The position numbers were made by a program, and so were the translations under genes. Shown here in pieces: positions 6,451 through 12,001 of a stretch of 21,511 bases of DNA (position 1 is its first letter; every line of letters begins with the position of its first letter). The stretch covers positions 1 to 21,511 of the IMG/VR virus record IMGVR_UViG_3300025426_000133; one strand, 5' to 3'. The notes below the pieces were generated by a model that was not told where the DNA came from, made no database searches, and saw only the letters and a list, made by a program, of their open reading frames with translations. Source of the stretch: a virus.

Positions 6451-7002
6451 ATGAACAACCTAATGATTGATGCTGACCTAGGAGTTGTACGCCAGGCTAA
6501 TTCTGAAGACATACCCTATGTAATCTCGTTGTCTAAAAAGGAAACACATAGCCTGGGGTTTATTCCTAAGATGGCATACGAGGCTGCAGTCACAGGCATA
6601 AAGACGGGTGACAGATGGAGCAATGTGTGCAACGACAAGATGTTCGTCATAGAGTGCAATGGTGACTTGGTGGGGTTTTGTCTAGCTAGTTTTGGTATAC
6701 CCAATGCCATTAGCAAGAAAGGCAAAATAGCTCAAATATGCCTACAAACAGACGCACGCAAACTATTGCGAGGCCATTTGTTGTTGGACACGGTGGTGCA
6801 ATATGGTGCTACTCAAGGCACACTTGCGTTCTCAGCTGGTTGCGCTGATGACCTGGAATCAAACCTGTTTTGGAAGGCTATGGGTTGGGTCTGCATAGCA
6901 CAACGCAATGGCATCTCACACAAAAACACTTGGAAACAAACCAGCTCACGCAGAATCAATGTGTACAGGTATGACCCTAGTGACTTTCTTTTAACTTTAT
7001 GA
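6451..7002 (+). CDS. GNAT family N-acetyltransferase
   Basis: This 183-residue protein has a GNAT layout: an N-terminal RQANSEDIPYVISLSKKE helix region, the central strands MFVIECNGDLVGFCLAS (residues 68-84), the IAQICLQTDARKLLRGHLLLD segment holding a degenerate acetyl-CoA binding loop (near 94-113), and a C-terminal FWKAMGW motif near 140. The family transfers an acetyl group from acetyl-CoA to an amine; the substrate is unknown. No clear Shine-Dalgarno precedes 6451, so Met5 is an alternative start. It is followed by its own intergenic promoter region, so it belongs to the first early unit. Phage GNATs may alter host proteins or nullify restriction or toxins; this is inference. Confidence 0.75.
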   Translation: MNNLMIDADLGVVRQANSEDIPYVISLSKKETHSLGFIPKMAYEAAVTGIKTGDRWSNVCNDKMFVIECNGDLVGFCLASFGIPNAISKKGKIAQICLQTDARKLLRGHLLLDTVVQYGATQGTLAFSAGCADDLESNLFWKAMGWVCIAQRNGISHKNTWKQTSSRRINVYRYDPSDFLLTL

Positions 7003-7018
7003 GGTAACAATAGATTAC

Positions 7019-7046
7019 TTTTAGACTAATCATCTATGTGTATAAT
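7019..7046 (+). promoter_or_regulatory. Second rightward promoter
   Basis: A perfect -10 TATAAT (7041-7046) lies 16 bp after a -35 TTTAGA (7019-7024, 4 of 6 matches), in a 96-bp gap before the exonuclease gene. Spacing is the same as in the promoter at 5639-5666. It would start the recombination operon. Confidence 0.6.
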
Positions 7047-7051
7047 CCACT

Positions 7052-7068
7052 ATGTAGCTCGTCTACAT
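7052..7068. promoter_or_regulatory. Palindrome ATGTAG-n5-CTACAT at the second start site
   Basis: This perfect 6-bp inverted repeat with a 5-base spacer (CTCGT) starts 6 bp after the -10 box, the same geometry as the palindrome at 5673-5693 although the arms differ in sequence. It is an operator candidate, or a 5' mRNA hairpin upstream of the exonuclease. Confidence 0.5.
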
Positions 7069-7098
7069 TCATCCTAACTTCAATTTAAAGGTAAACAC

Positions 7099-7989
7099 AT
7101 GAGTGACTTTTCACCCGCAACACGCAACTCAGCAATGTGGTCTGGGGACTCCAGACGCATCGCACAAGGCAAGGCCAACGAGGTCATATTGACCAAGACA
7201 GGCCAAATGGAGATACCAGACTTGAGCAACATCGAGGCGGTTCAGATGGGCCACGTCTTTGAACCTGTGATCGGTAGACTGGCTGCAGAACGCCTCCAGG
7301 TCAACCTACAGAAGATCGAGGACGCACTCACGCATCCTACAGAACCTTGGCTAAAGTCACATTTTGACTTTGTAGGCAAAGAAGATGGACAAACCATCCT
7401 GGTTGAATGCAAGAACTACAACGCCCAAGTGCGTAATAAGTTCGAACCAGGCTTGATCCCACCCGCAGACATGGCACAGTGCATCCACGAGGCACTCGTG
7501 TACGGCTGCGAGAAGGTTTACCTGGCTGTCCTCTTTGGCGGTCAGGAGCTGCAGCTGTTCCCTGTGTACATCACAGAGCAAATGAAGAAGGACCTGTTGC
7601 TTAAACTGGCAGAAGTATGGGGGAGAATCCAAACAAATAATCCATACCCACCAGAGGATTTAGAGCAAACCCGTCTGATGTTTCCGACCTCTACAGAATC
7701 CCTTAAAACGGCCTCACAGAGCGTAGAAATGGCCTGTAGTACCCTCGCATCCATCAAGGATCAAATCAAGGTTCTAGAGGCACAGGAGGCACAGCTGCAG
7801 ACCATGATTCAAGGTTATATGGAAGACAAGGGCACACTTGTGTCTATAGACAACAAAGTGCTGGCAACCTGGAAGAACGCAAAGGCATCCATGAAGTTTG
7901 ATAGCAAACTCTTTCAGCAGTCCATGCCTGACATTTATGAGCAGTTTGTGCGCCCTATTCCAGGCAGCAGAAGGTTTCTAGTCAAATGA
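7099..7989 (+). CDS. YqaJ-type viral recombinase / alkaline exonuclease
   Basis: This 296-residue PD-(D/E)XK exonuclease is lambda Exo-like in role: it resects double-stranded DNA to give the single strands used by an annealing protein. Visible motifs are GHVFEP with Glu55 (YqaJ helix motif), HFDFVG with Asp90, and LVECKNYN with Glu103 and Lys105 as the ExK catalytic pair. The helix ADMAQCIHEALVYG around 123-136 matches the Gln/His-containing helix of the family. A coiled-coil-like stretch (residues 210-240) follows the core. AAAGGT lies eight bases before the ATG. It shares an operon with RecT (9286-10122), the usual partner. The family call is strong; polarity and processivity are unknown. 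Confidence 0.9.
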   Translation: MSDFSPATRNSAMWSGDSRRIAQGKANEVILTKTGQMEIPDLSNIEAVQMGHVFEPVIGRLAAERLQVNLQKIEDALTHPTEPWLKSHFDFVGKEDGQTILVECKNYNAQVRNKFEPGLIPPADMAQCIHEALVYGCEKVYLAVLFGGQELQLFPVYITEQMKKDLLLKLAEVWGRIQTNNPYPPEDLEQTRLMFPTSTESLKTASQSVEMACSTLASIKDQIKVLEAQEAQLQTMIQGYMEDKGTLVSIDNKVLATWKNAKASMKFDSKLFQQSMPDIYEQFVRPIPGSRRFLVK

Positions 7990-8366
7990 ATACACATTTC
8001 CCTAAACTAAAGACTAATGCTCAAAAAGAGGCTAAGAACTATTTAGAGCAATATGTGTTGGACTTCAGTCCAAAAATAGACCCTCTGTTCACCAAGTACA
8101 GAAGAACAGACCCAATTACCTCTAGACAGGCTGCAGAAGACGTGATGGACAAGATCACAGACATCCAGCAAAAAGTCCTGGATTACGCACTAGATCGTGG
8201 TTATTTAGGCTTTACAGATGAGCAGATGAATGTCTACTTTCAAACCCACAAGAGTACATATCGCTCCAGGCGTGCAGAGCTGGTCAAGAAGGGTCTCATT
8301 GTGGACGCTGGTACAACTCGTGACAAGATGACCGTCTGGGTGCATAAGGAGTACTCTAATGACTAA
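7986..8366 (+). CDS. Winged-helix DNA-binding protein
   Basis: This is a 126-residue protein. Residues 40-52 (RRTDPITSRQAAE) are a well-known prelude in small phage helix-turn-helix proteins. They are followed by QQKVLDYALDRGY, the recognition region STYRSRRAELVKKGLI (near 90-105) and a wing ending in TVWVHK. This is a winged helix-turn-helix fold, so it should bind DNA, perhaps as a regulator or a replication-module accessory. It overlaps the exonuclease stop as ATGA. It is the only clear regulator-like protein near the two palindromic operator candidates, so it is a reasonable, unproven candidate for the protein that binds them. Confidence 0.7.
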   Translation: MNTHFPKLKTNAQKEAKNYLEQYVLDFSPKIDPLFTKYRRTDPITSRQAAEDVMDKITDIQQKVLDYALDRGYLGFTDEQMNVYFQTHKSTYRSRRAELVKKGLIVDAGTTRDKMTVWVHKEYSND

Positions 8367-8640
8367 AGACGAAATCATAGAGATTGCCAATAAGGTCAAG
8401 TTACCTTACGACTATGTTGGCGGTGGGTTAATGTGGTTAGATAAACTAGAACATTTTGCCAAACTGGTAGCTTATCATGAGAGTAAACGATTAACTGATG
8501 TCGCAATGAAAGCGGCTGAGAAAGCAGTTGATGTAGCAATGGCTATTGAACGTGAGGCGTGTGCAAAGATTGCAGAAGAACCTTGGCAAGGAAGTCCTAA
8601 AGCAATAGCAGAACTAATCCGAGCAAGGGGACAAAAATGA
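8359..8640 (+). CDS. Small phage protein, paralogue A of the MTKDEII pair
   Basis: This 93-residue protein starts MTKDEIIEIANKV, contains LEHFAKLVAYHE near 50-60, a helical Ala/Lys segment, then EREACAKIAEEPW and the tail AELIRARGQK. The pattern (MTK-E-I..., a hydrophobic FAKLVA helix, ERE-C-KI) is very common among small proteins of phages of proteobacteria, but their function is unknown. It is predicted all-helical and soluble. AAGGAG lies seven bases upstream within the previous gene. It is homologous by eye to the next gene, 8637-8882, and the two form a tandem pair. Confidence 0.7.
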   Translation: MTKDEIIEIANKVKLPYDYVGGGLMWLDKLEHFAKLVAYHESKRLTDVAMKAAEKAVDVAMAIEREACAKIAEEPWQGSPKAIAELIRARGQK

Positions 8641-8646
8641 CTAAAG
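8623..8646 (+). repeat. Gene-junction repeat, copy 1
   Basis: A 24-base element made of GCAAGGGGACAA, one variable base, then the ATGACTAAAG start context recurs at 8978-9001 with 23 of 24 bases identical. It encodes the ARGQ tail of one gene, the ribosome-binding AAGGGG and the MTK start of the next. Confidence 0.75.
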
Positions 8647-8882
8647 ATGAAATTATTGATTTGGCTATACATTCAGGTGCAATGTTTGACCATATGACAT
8701 GGGTAGAAAGAGATTTGTTTCCCGTGTTTGAACGATTTGCCAAACTAGTAGCAGAAAAAGAACGTGAGGAATGTATCAAAATTGTTATGCAAGGCACAGG
8801 AGAGCCAATACAAAGAAAAACATTAGACATTCTTCATGAAGAACGTACCCGAATTGCATTAGCTATAAAGGAACAAGAATGA
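8637..8882 (+). CDS. Small phage protein, paralogue B of the MTKDEII pair
   Basis: This 81-residue protein starts MTKDEIIDLAIHSGA and shares FERFAKLVAEKERE-C-KI with the previous gene, so the two are paralogues or members of one family. It lacks the long Ala/Lys helix of paralogue A. It is soluble and helical, with unknown function. The ATG overlaps the upstream TGA, and the ribosome site AAGGGG lies in the end of paralogue A. Base composition here is visibly more AT-rich than in the recombination genes, which suggests recent exchange. Confidence 0.7.
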   Translation: MTKDEIIDLAIHSGAMFDHMTWVERDLFPVFERFAKLVAEKEREECIKIVMQGTGEPIQRKTLDILHEERTRIALAIKEQE

Positions 8883-8995
8883 ACGAAATATTAAATCAAC
8901 CTATTACTTTGGGTCAACTTATGTTGTTTTCTATTATTTATTCATTTGTGCATTATTTGGTTGAAAAAGCAATTAAAGCAAGGGGACAAGAATGA
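8879..8995 (+). CDS. 38-residue membrane peptide
   Basis: This short frame starts at an ATG overlapping the TGA of the previous gene and ends in a TGA that overlaps the next ATG, so it exactly fills the gap between its neighbours. Its product has a hydrophobic segment, ITLGQLMLFSIIYSFVHYLV, long enough to cross the membrane, then a basic tail KAIKARGQE that resembles the end of paralogue A. AAAGGAACAAG precedes the start. It may be a remnant of a duplicated MTKDEII gene or a genuine small membrane protein. Confidence 0.55.
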   Translation: MNEILNQPITLGQLMLFSIIYSFVHYLVEKAIKARGQE

Positions 8996-9001
8996 CTAAA
9001 G
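8978..9001 (+). repeat. Gene-junction repeat, copy 2
   Basis: This is the second copy of the 24-base junction element described at 8623-8646, differing at one base (G instead of A before AATGACT). It carries the ribosome-binding AAGGGG of the gene at 8992. Confidence 0.75.
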
Positions 9002-9216
9002 TCTACCCTTTTCTTCACCGCAATCCTACCTCTGGCCTGGTGACTCAGCATGATGGTATAGACCAGCGACTCTGGGTGGCAACACAAATAGCAGCTGGTA
9101 TGGTCTCCTACGCTTACAGCAAATACGCTACGGTAGAAGAAATTGCAGCCTCCTCGTTTGCACTCGCAGACGCAATCCTAACTATGAATGAAGGTAAACC
9201 TGATGAACACCCCTGA
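8992..9216 (+). CDS. Hypothetical small protein
   Basis: This 74-residue protein begins MTKVYPFLHRNPTSGLVTQHDG and continues with LWVATQIAAGMVSY and an Ala-rich helix, EEIAASSFALADAIL. Helix-rich proteins of this kind, with a start and an ALADAIL-type end, occur as short unknown genes in phage early regions. There is no membrane or metal motif. Translation starts from the junction repeat (AAGGGG then ATG) and overlaps the preceding micro-gene as ATGA. Its 3' end overlaps the 28-codon frame at 9203 by 14 bases. Confidence 0.65.
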   Translation: MTKVYPFLHRNPTSGLVTQHDGIDQRLWVATQIAAGMVSYAYSKYATVEEIAASSFALADAILTMNEGKPDEHP

Positions 9217-9289
9217 TTGGACAATATACATACTCACTGCAAGCACAGTGATCGACACACTTATTACACTCTGGGAGAAACTCGTATGA
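9203..9289 (+). CDS. 28-residue hydrophobic micro-ORF upstream of recT
   Basis: The frame begins with ATG at 9203, eight bases after AAGG, and its TGA overlaps the ATG of recT as ATGA. The product, starting MNTPDWTIYILTASTV and ending LWEKLV, is hydrophobic enough for one membrane-spanning or surface helix. It spans the otherwise empty 70 bases between the previous gene and recT. It may be a coupling or leader peptide that feeds ribosomes to recT, or a real small protein. Confidence 0.4.
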   Translation: MNTPDWTIYILTASTVIDTLITLWEKLV

Positions 9290-10122
9290 GTAATCTAGTA
9301 CCTTTAACCGACATCCAGACGATGGCTGAAGTAGCAGCTGGGTCAAAGATGTTTGGGTTCAAGAACCCGCAAGAGGCAATGGCAATCATGTTACTGTGCC
9401 AGGCAGAAGACTTACACCCCGCCATAGCCATGCGGGACTATCACGTCATCCAAGGCCGTCCAGCCTTGAAAGCAGACGCAATGTTGGCTCGTTTTCAACA
9501 AGCGGGTGGAGCAGTTAATTGGAAGGTATACGAGGATGAGCAAGTCACGGGAATATTTAGCCATCCAGCGGGGGGCAGCCTTGAAGTCACCTGGACACTC
9601 GCAAAGGCCAAACTCATTGGTATTGCAAACAAAGACAATTGGCGCAATTATCCCAGGGCAATGTTGCGTGCTAGGTGCGTCTCTGAGGGTATCAGATCGG
9701 TCTATCCAGGCTGCGTTGTCGGTGTCTACACGCCTGAAGAAGTCCAGGATTTCTCACCTCCCAGACAAGAGCAGTCTGCTGTACCACCGTCTCCAGTTGA
9801 GGTCATTAAGGAAGTGGTTAAAGAGCAGCAACACGCAGAATGGCCTCTATTCGTCCCCAACTTAGAAGAGGCACACAGTGCCCACCACACGCCAGAAGAG
9901 TGGATAGAGGCTTATAGAGGGCTTGTAGAGCGCATCAACAGCTCTGCCAAACTTAAGGTACAAGAGAAGACAGACAAGATCATGTCTCTCTATGTGGTCA
10001 ACCAAATGGTCACAGACAAGTTCAGCAGCCATCAACGCATCTTACTCAGAAGTGCTATTGCCCAGGCTGGTGTAGACCCAGCAACTCACATTCCCACAGA
10101 CGCAGAAACCATAGATTTATAA
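9286..10122 (+). CDS. recT: RecT-family single-strand annealing protein
   Basis: This 278-residue protein binds single-stranded DNA left by the exonuclease and anneals it to complementary strands during phage recombination and replication. The conserved RecT core is visible: GFKNPQEAMAIMLLCQAEDLHPAIAM (residues 24-49), HVIQGRPALKADAMLARFQQ (53-72), a WTLAKAKLIG strand-helix, and NYPRAMLRARCVSEGIRSVYPG (near 119-140). The C-terminal half (from residue 155) is divergent, with a Pro/Gln linker and a helical domain. The start at 9286 is chosen because it follows GGGAG and overlaps the micro-ORF as ATGA; an in-frame TTG at 9217 would add 23 unrelated residues. It pairs functionally with YqaJ at 7099-7989. 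Confidence 0.88.
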   Translation: MSNLVPLTDIQTMAEVAAGSKMFGFKNPQEAMAIMLLCQAEDLHPAIAMRDYHVIQGRPALKADAMLARFQQAGGAVNWKVYEDEQVTGIFSHPAGGSLEVTWTLAKAKLIGIANKDNWRNYPRAMLRARCVSEGIRSVYPGCVVGVYTPEEVQDFSPPRQEQSAVPPSPVEVIKEVVKEQQHAEWPLFVPNLEEAHSAHHTPEEWIEAYRGLVERINSSAKLKVQEKTDKIMSLYVVNQMVTDKFSSHQRILLRSAIAQAGVDPATHIPTDAETIDL

Positions 10123-10132
10123 GGAGAACACA

Positions 10133-10474
10133 ATGCCATACGAAAAGAAACCAGCCGTAGGCGGTTACCCAGAAACCCCAGGTAAGGGTGTCATGTACTG
10201 GAACGAGGTATCTGACCGCAAACACGAGATGTCACCAGACTACTCTGGTTACGTCTTGTTGGAGATGGACTACAAACGGGGTGAGAAACTCTATTTGGGT
10301 GCGTGGAAGAAAGACACCTCCAGAGGCAACACTTTGCTCTCAGTCAAAGAAGACAACTGGCTGAAGAAGAAACGTCTGCAAGAGCAAGGTATCAAAATGC
10401 AAGACCGTGAGGTCACGCCTGGTTATGCCAAGGTTCACAAACCCCGTGATGAAGACGATTCAATCCCCTTCTGA
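10133..10474 (+). CDS. Protein with SSB-like acidic C-terminal tip (single-strand DNA binding candidate)
   Basis: This is a 113-residue protein. Its last residues, DEDDSIPF, closely copy the DDDIPF tip by which bacterial SSB recruits partner enzymes. The preceding part has strands around SGYVLLEMDY and KLYLGAWKKD and a basic KEDNWLKKKRL stretch that could contact DNA or fold as a small OB-like domain, though I cannot confirm an OB fold. AAGGAG lies six bases before the ATG, and the gene follows recT by ten bases. The likely role is to coat single strands or to dock host SSB-binding proteins at the phage recombination site. The tip is seen; the role is inferred. Confidence 0.6.
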   Translation: MPYEKKPAVGGYPETPGKGVMYWNEVSDRKHEMSPDYSGYVLLEMDYKRGEKLYLGAWKKDTSRGNTLLSVKEDNWLKKKRLQEQGIKMQDREVTPGYAKVHKPRDEDDSIPF

Positions 10475-10800
10475 TGGTTACTAAGAAGATCAGCCCCACC
10501 CAGCGGTCTCTAGCCTACCTCAGAGAGGAAGGTTATCTAGTGTCTATAGTCGAGCATTGGAATCCATTTGCACGCATAAGACAGGACCTGTGGGGGTGGT
10601 GCGATCTTCTAGCTATCAAAGACAATGAGGTACTGGCGGTGCAAGTGACTGCCAGTGCAGTGTCCACAAGAATCAAGAAGATACAAGAAAGTGAGACTGT
10701 CTCATGGGTCAGGAAAGCCAACATCAAGATACACGTCCACGGCTGGAGAAAGTCTTTGAAGACGGGGAAATATGTGCTGAGAATAGAAGACATCTCGTGA
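10474..10800 (+). CDS. PD-(D/E)XK-like nuclease fold protein (resolvase/VRR-like)
   Basis: This 108-residue protein starts MVTKKISPTQRSLAYLREEGY. Its core, VEHWNPFARIRQDLWGWCDLLAIKDNEVLAVQVTA, matches the small restriction-endonuclease-like fold, with Glu27, Asp38 and Asp44 and a Gln57-Val-Thr strand. The usual (D/E)xK lysine is replaced, since VQVT takes the place of the ExK strand, so catalysis may use another residue or be lost. The C-terminal HGWRKSLKTGKYVLR is typical of these small phage proteins. The ATG overlaps the upstream TGA as TGATG without a clear Shine-Dalgarno, so translation is probably coupled. A Holliday-junction resolvase role is possible but unproven. Confidence 0.65.
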   Translation: MVTKKISPTQRSLAYLREEGYLVSIVEHWNPFARIRQDLWGWCDLLAIKDNEVLAVQVTASAVSTRIKKIQESETVSWVRKANIKIHVHGWRKSLKTGKYVLRIEDIS

Positions 10801-10811
10801 GATTTATTAAT

Positions 10812-10883
10812 ATGAGTCTGCAAGAGTTGTGGGTCTTGGCCTATTCAGAAGGGTTCAAAGACGGTCAAAAAGAGGGACGTTAG
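10812..10883 (+). CDS. Possible 23-residue ORF ending inside the tRNA gene
   Basis: The frame from ATG at 10812 encodes MSLQELWVLAYSEGFKDGQK followed by EGR. The EGFKDGQKEG motif (Gly-spaced, polar) recurs in very small phage proteins. Its TAG at 10881-10883 lies ten bases inside tRNA-Lys, and no strong ribosome site precedes it. It could be a real micro-gene or chance. Confidence 0.3.
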   Translation: MSLQELWVLAYSEGFKDGQKEGR

Positions 10884-10949
10884 CTCAGATGGTAGAGCAG
10901 CGGACTTTTAATCCGTTTGTCGTGGGTTCGATCCCCGCACGTCCCACCA
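10874..10949 (+). tRNA. tRNA-Lys (anticodon UUU)
   Basis: This is a complete 76-nt cloverleaf. The acceptor stem GGGACGT pairs with ACGTCCC, the D arm is GCTC/GAGC, the anticodon arm GCGGA/TCCGT holds a CTTTTAA loop with anticodon TTT at 10907-10909, and the T arm GTGGG/CCCGC has the TTCGATC loop. Discriminator A and a genomically encoded CCA end the gene at 10949. It would decode AAA and AAG. It is the only tRNA found in the window and lies in the rightward transcription unit. No promoter of its own is evident. Confidence 0.96.
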
Positions 10950-10958
10950 AACAGAGCA

Positions 10959-11031
10959 GTGGATGCGAACTCCAGGGCAACCCTGGGAGTTAGGACGGGA
11001 GCTGGCATACCCCCGTAATCCACAGTATGCC
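10959..11031 (+). ncRNA. Candidate structured RNA: three-way junction with pseudoknot
   Basis: Ten bases after tRNA-Lys a 73-nt element folds as P1 GTGGAT (10959-10964) with ATCCAC (11018-11023); P2 AACTCCAGGG (10968-10977) with CCCTGGGAGTT (10981-10991, one bulged G, CAA loop); and P3 ACGGG (10995-10999) with CCCGT (11012-11016). The P3 loop contains GGCATAC (11004-11010), which is perfectly complementary to GTATGCC (11025-11031) just after P1. This makes a pseudoknot of 7 bp, with about 28 pairs in all. Joining strands are GCG, AGG and A. A TTTTCT run follows, so the same 7-bp pairing may also act as a weak terminator. The glycosyltransferase start is 27 bases further on. It matches no named riboswitch or ribozyme that I recognise. 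Confidence 0.6.
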
Positions 11032-11057
11032 TTTTCTAACTTAACAAGGAACAAATC

Positions 11058-11861
11058 ATGGCAACTCGCAAGAAAAAAGAAGTGGTAGAAGAAGTAAAAG
11101 CAGACAAAAAGAAGAAGGAAACTAATATCTTTGTGGCAACCCCAATGTACGGTGGAATGTGTACAGGTTACTTTACCCAGTCCCTGATCACTCTGGGGCA
11201 CACACTGCAGCAGAACGGCATCAGTATGGGGTTTAGTGCCATGTTCAACGAAAGTTTGATCCAGCGTGGCAGAAACGCCCTGGCACACACTTTTATGCAG
11301 AACAAACAGTACACCCACCTGATGTTCATAGACGCTGATATCAAGTTCCACGGGGCTGATATTGTGAAAATGATACAGGCAGACAAGGACATCATCTGTG
11401 GCATCTACCCTAAGAAAGAAATTAACTGGGCTGGGGTTGCACAAGCAGCTGCTGAAGGTGTTCCCGTAGACCAGTGGAAGAACCGCACAGGGTCTCTAGT
11501 GATCAACCTAAAAGACTATCAAGGTTCAGTGACTGTGCCTGTGGATAAGCCTGTGGAAATCTTTAATGGCGGTACTGGGTTCATGTTGATCAAGAGACGC
11601 ACTTTTGAACGCATGAAAAAAGCGGTTAACAAGTACAAAAATGATGTTGGATTTATAGGCCAAGGCGTAGCACAAGAAGAATGGATCACAGAATACTTTG
11701 CCTGTGCTATTGAACCAGGCACAGAAAGACTGCTGTCCGAGGACTATTTCTTCTGCTGGAATGCTAGAGAGGTTGGCCTCAAAGTCTGGGCAGCACCGTG
11801 GGCACAATTAGGCCATTTTGGGACGTATTTGTTTGAAGGTGGACTCTTACCAGCACCTTAA
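11058..11861 (+). CDS. GT-A glycosyltransferase (third in the window)
   Basis: This is a 267-residue protein. A lysine/glutamate-rich N-terminal tail (residues 2-22) precedes IFVATPMYGG, the first strand of a GT-A fold. Next comes RGRNALAHTFM, then the metal-binding LMFIDADIKF with Asp92 and Asp94, a FNGGTGFMLIKRRTFERM acceptor-side motif near 168-185, and the SEDYFFCWNAREVGLKVW motif near 224-241 that ends the catalytic core. The order fits glycosyltransferases common in phages of aquatic bacteria. AAGGA lies seven bases before the ATG. The gene follows the pseudoknotted RNA candidate directly. The substrate is unknown; transfer to DNA or virion protein is possible. The stop shares bases with the stop of the convergent gene at 11858. 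Confidence 0.85.
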   Translation: MATRKKKEVVEEVKADKKKKETNIFVATPMYGGMCTGYFTQSLITLGHTLQQNGISMGFSAMFNESLIQRGRNALAHTFMQNKQYTHLMFIDADIKFHGADIVKMIQADKDIICGIYPKKEINWAGVAQAAAEGVPVDQWKNRTGSLVINLKDYQGSVTVPVDKPVEIFNGGTGFMLIKRRTFERMKKAVNKYKNDVGFIGQGVAQEEWITEYFACAIEPGTERLLSEDYFFCWNAREVGLKVWAAPWAQLGHFGTYLFEGGLLPAP

Positions 11862-12001
11862 CGCTTGGCAGTCCTGGCGGCCTGTTTAAAGGCTTTTCTG
11901 GTAGGGTAACCAGGCTGACCAGGTTTCTTGGCGGGTAGGCCAGCCTTGCGTCTTTTGTTGATGTTGTAGTAAAGACCACGTTTTGCTTTTGGTGTTTTCA
12001 T
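11858..12001 (-). CDS. Tiny basic protein (47 residues)
   Basis: The frame encodes 47 residues beginning MKTPKAKRGLYYNINKRRK and continuing with AGLPAKKPGQPGYPTRKAF and a short Ala/Lys end. It is very basic and rich in Lys, Arg, Gly and Pro. A LYYNI...KR...AG...PG..G.PT..AF..AA.TAK pattern recurs as a conserved tiny protein in aquatic phages; the function is unknown to me, and nucleic-acid or virion-DNA binding would fit the charge. Its ATG overlaps the TGA of the upstream gene (ATGA). Its TAA stop shares the palindrome TTAA with the stop of the oppositely oriented glycosyltransferase, so the two operons meet with no gap. Confidence 0.75.
   Translation of the reverse strand: MKTPKAKRGLYYNINKRRKAGLPAKKPGQPGYPTRKAFKQAARTAKR

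Noticed and set aside
9217-9285. Upstream extension of RecT from TTG at 9217
   Set aside because: The added 23 residues are unlike RecT, no ribosome site precedes the TTG, and ATG at 9286 has GGGAG and an ATGA junction.
10874-10949. tRNA-Lys as a prophage attachment site
   Set aside because: No integrase, no repeated tRNA 3' end and no host-like flanking sequence are seen; both sides are phage genes.
10968-10991. P2 hairpin as a terminator after the tRNA
   Set aside because: The stem is strong but is followed by AGGACGGG, not a T-tract.
10908-11444. Minus-strand ORF of 178 codons covering part of the tRNA and the third glycosyltransferase
   Set aside because: It runs antisense across a clear tRNA and a GT-A gene and has Cys/His/Phe-rich nonsense composition.
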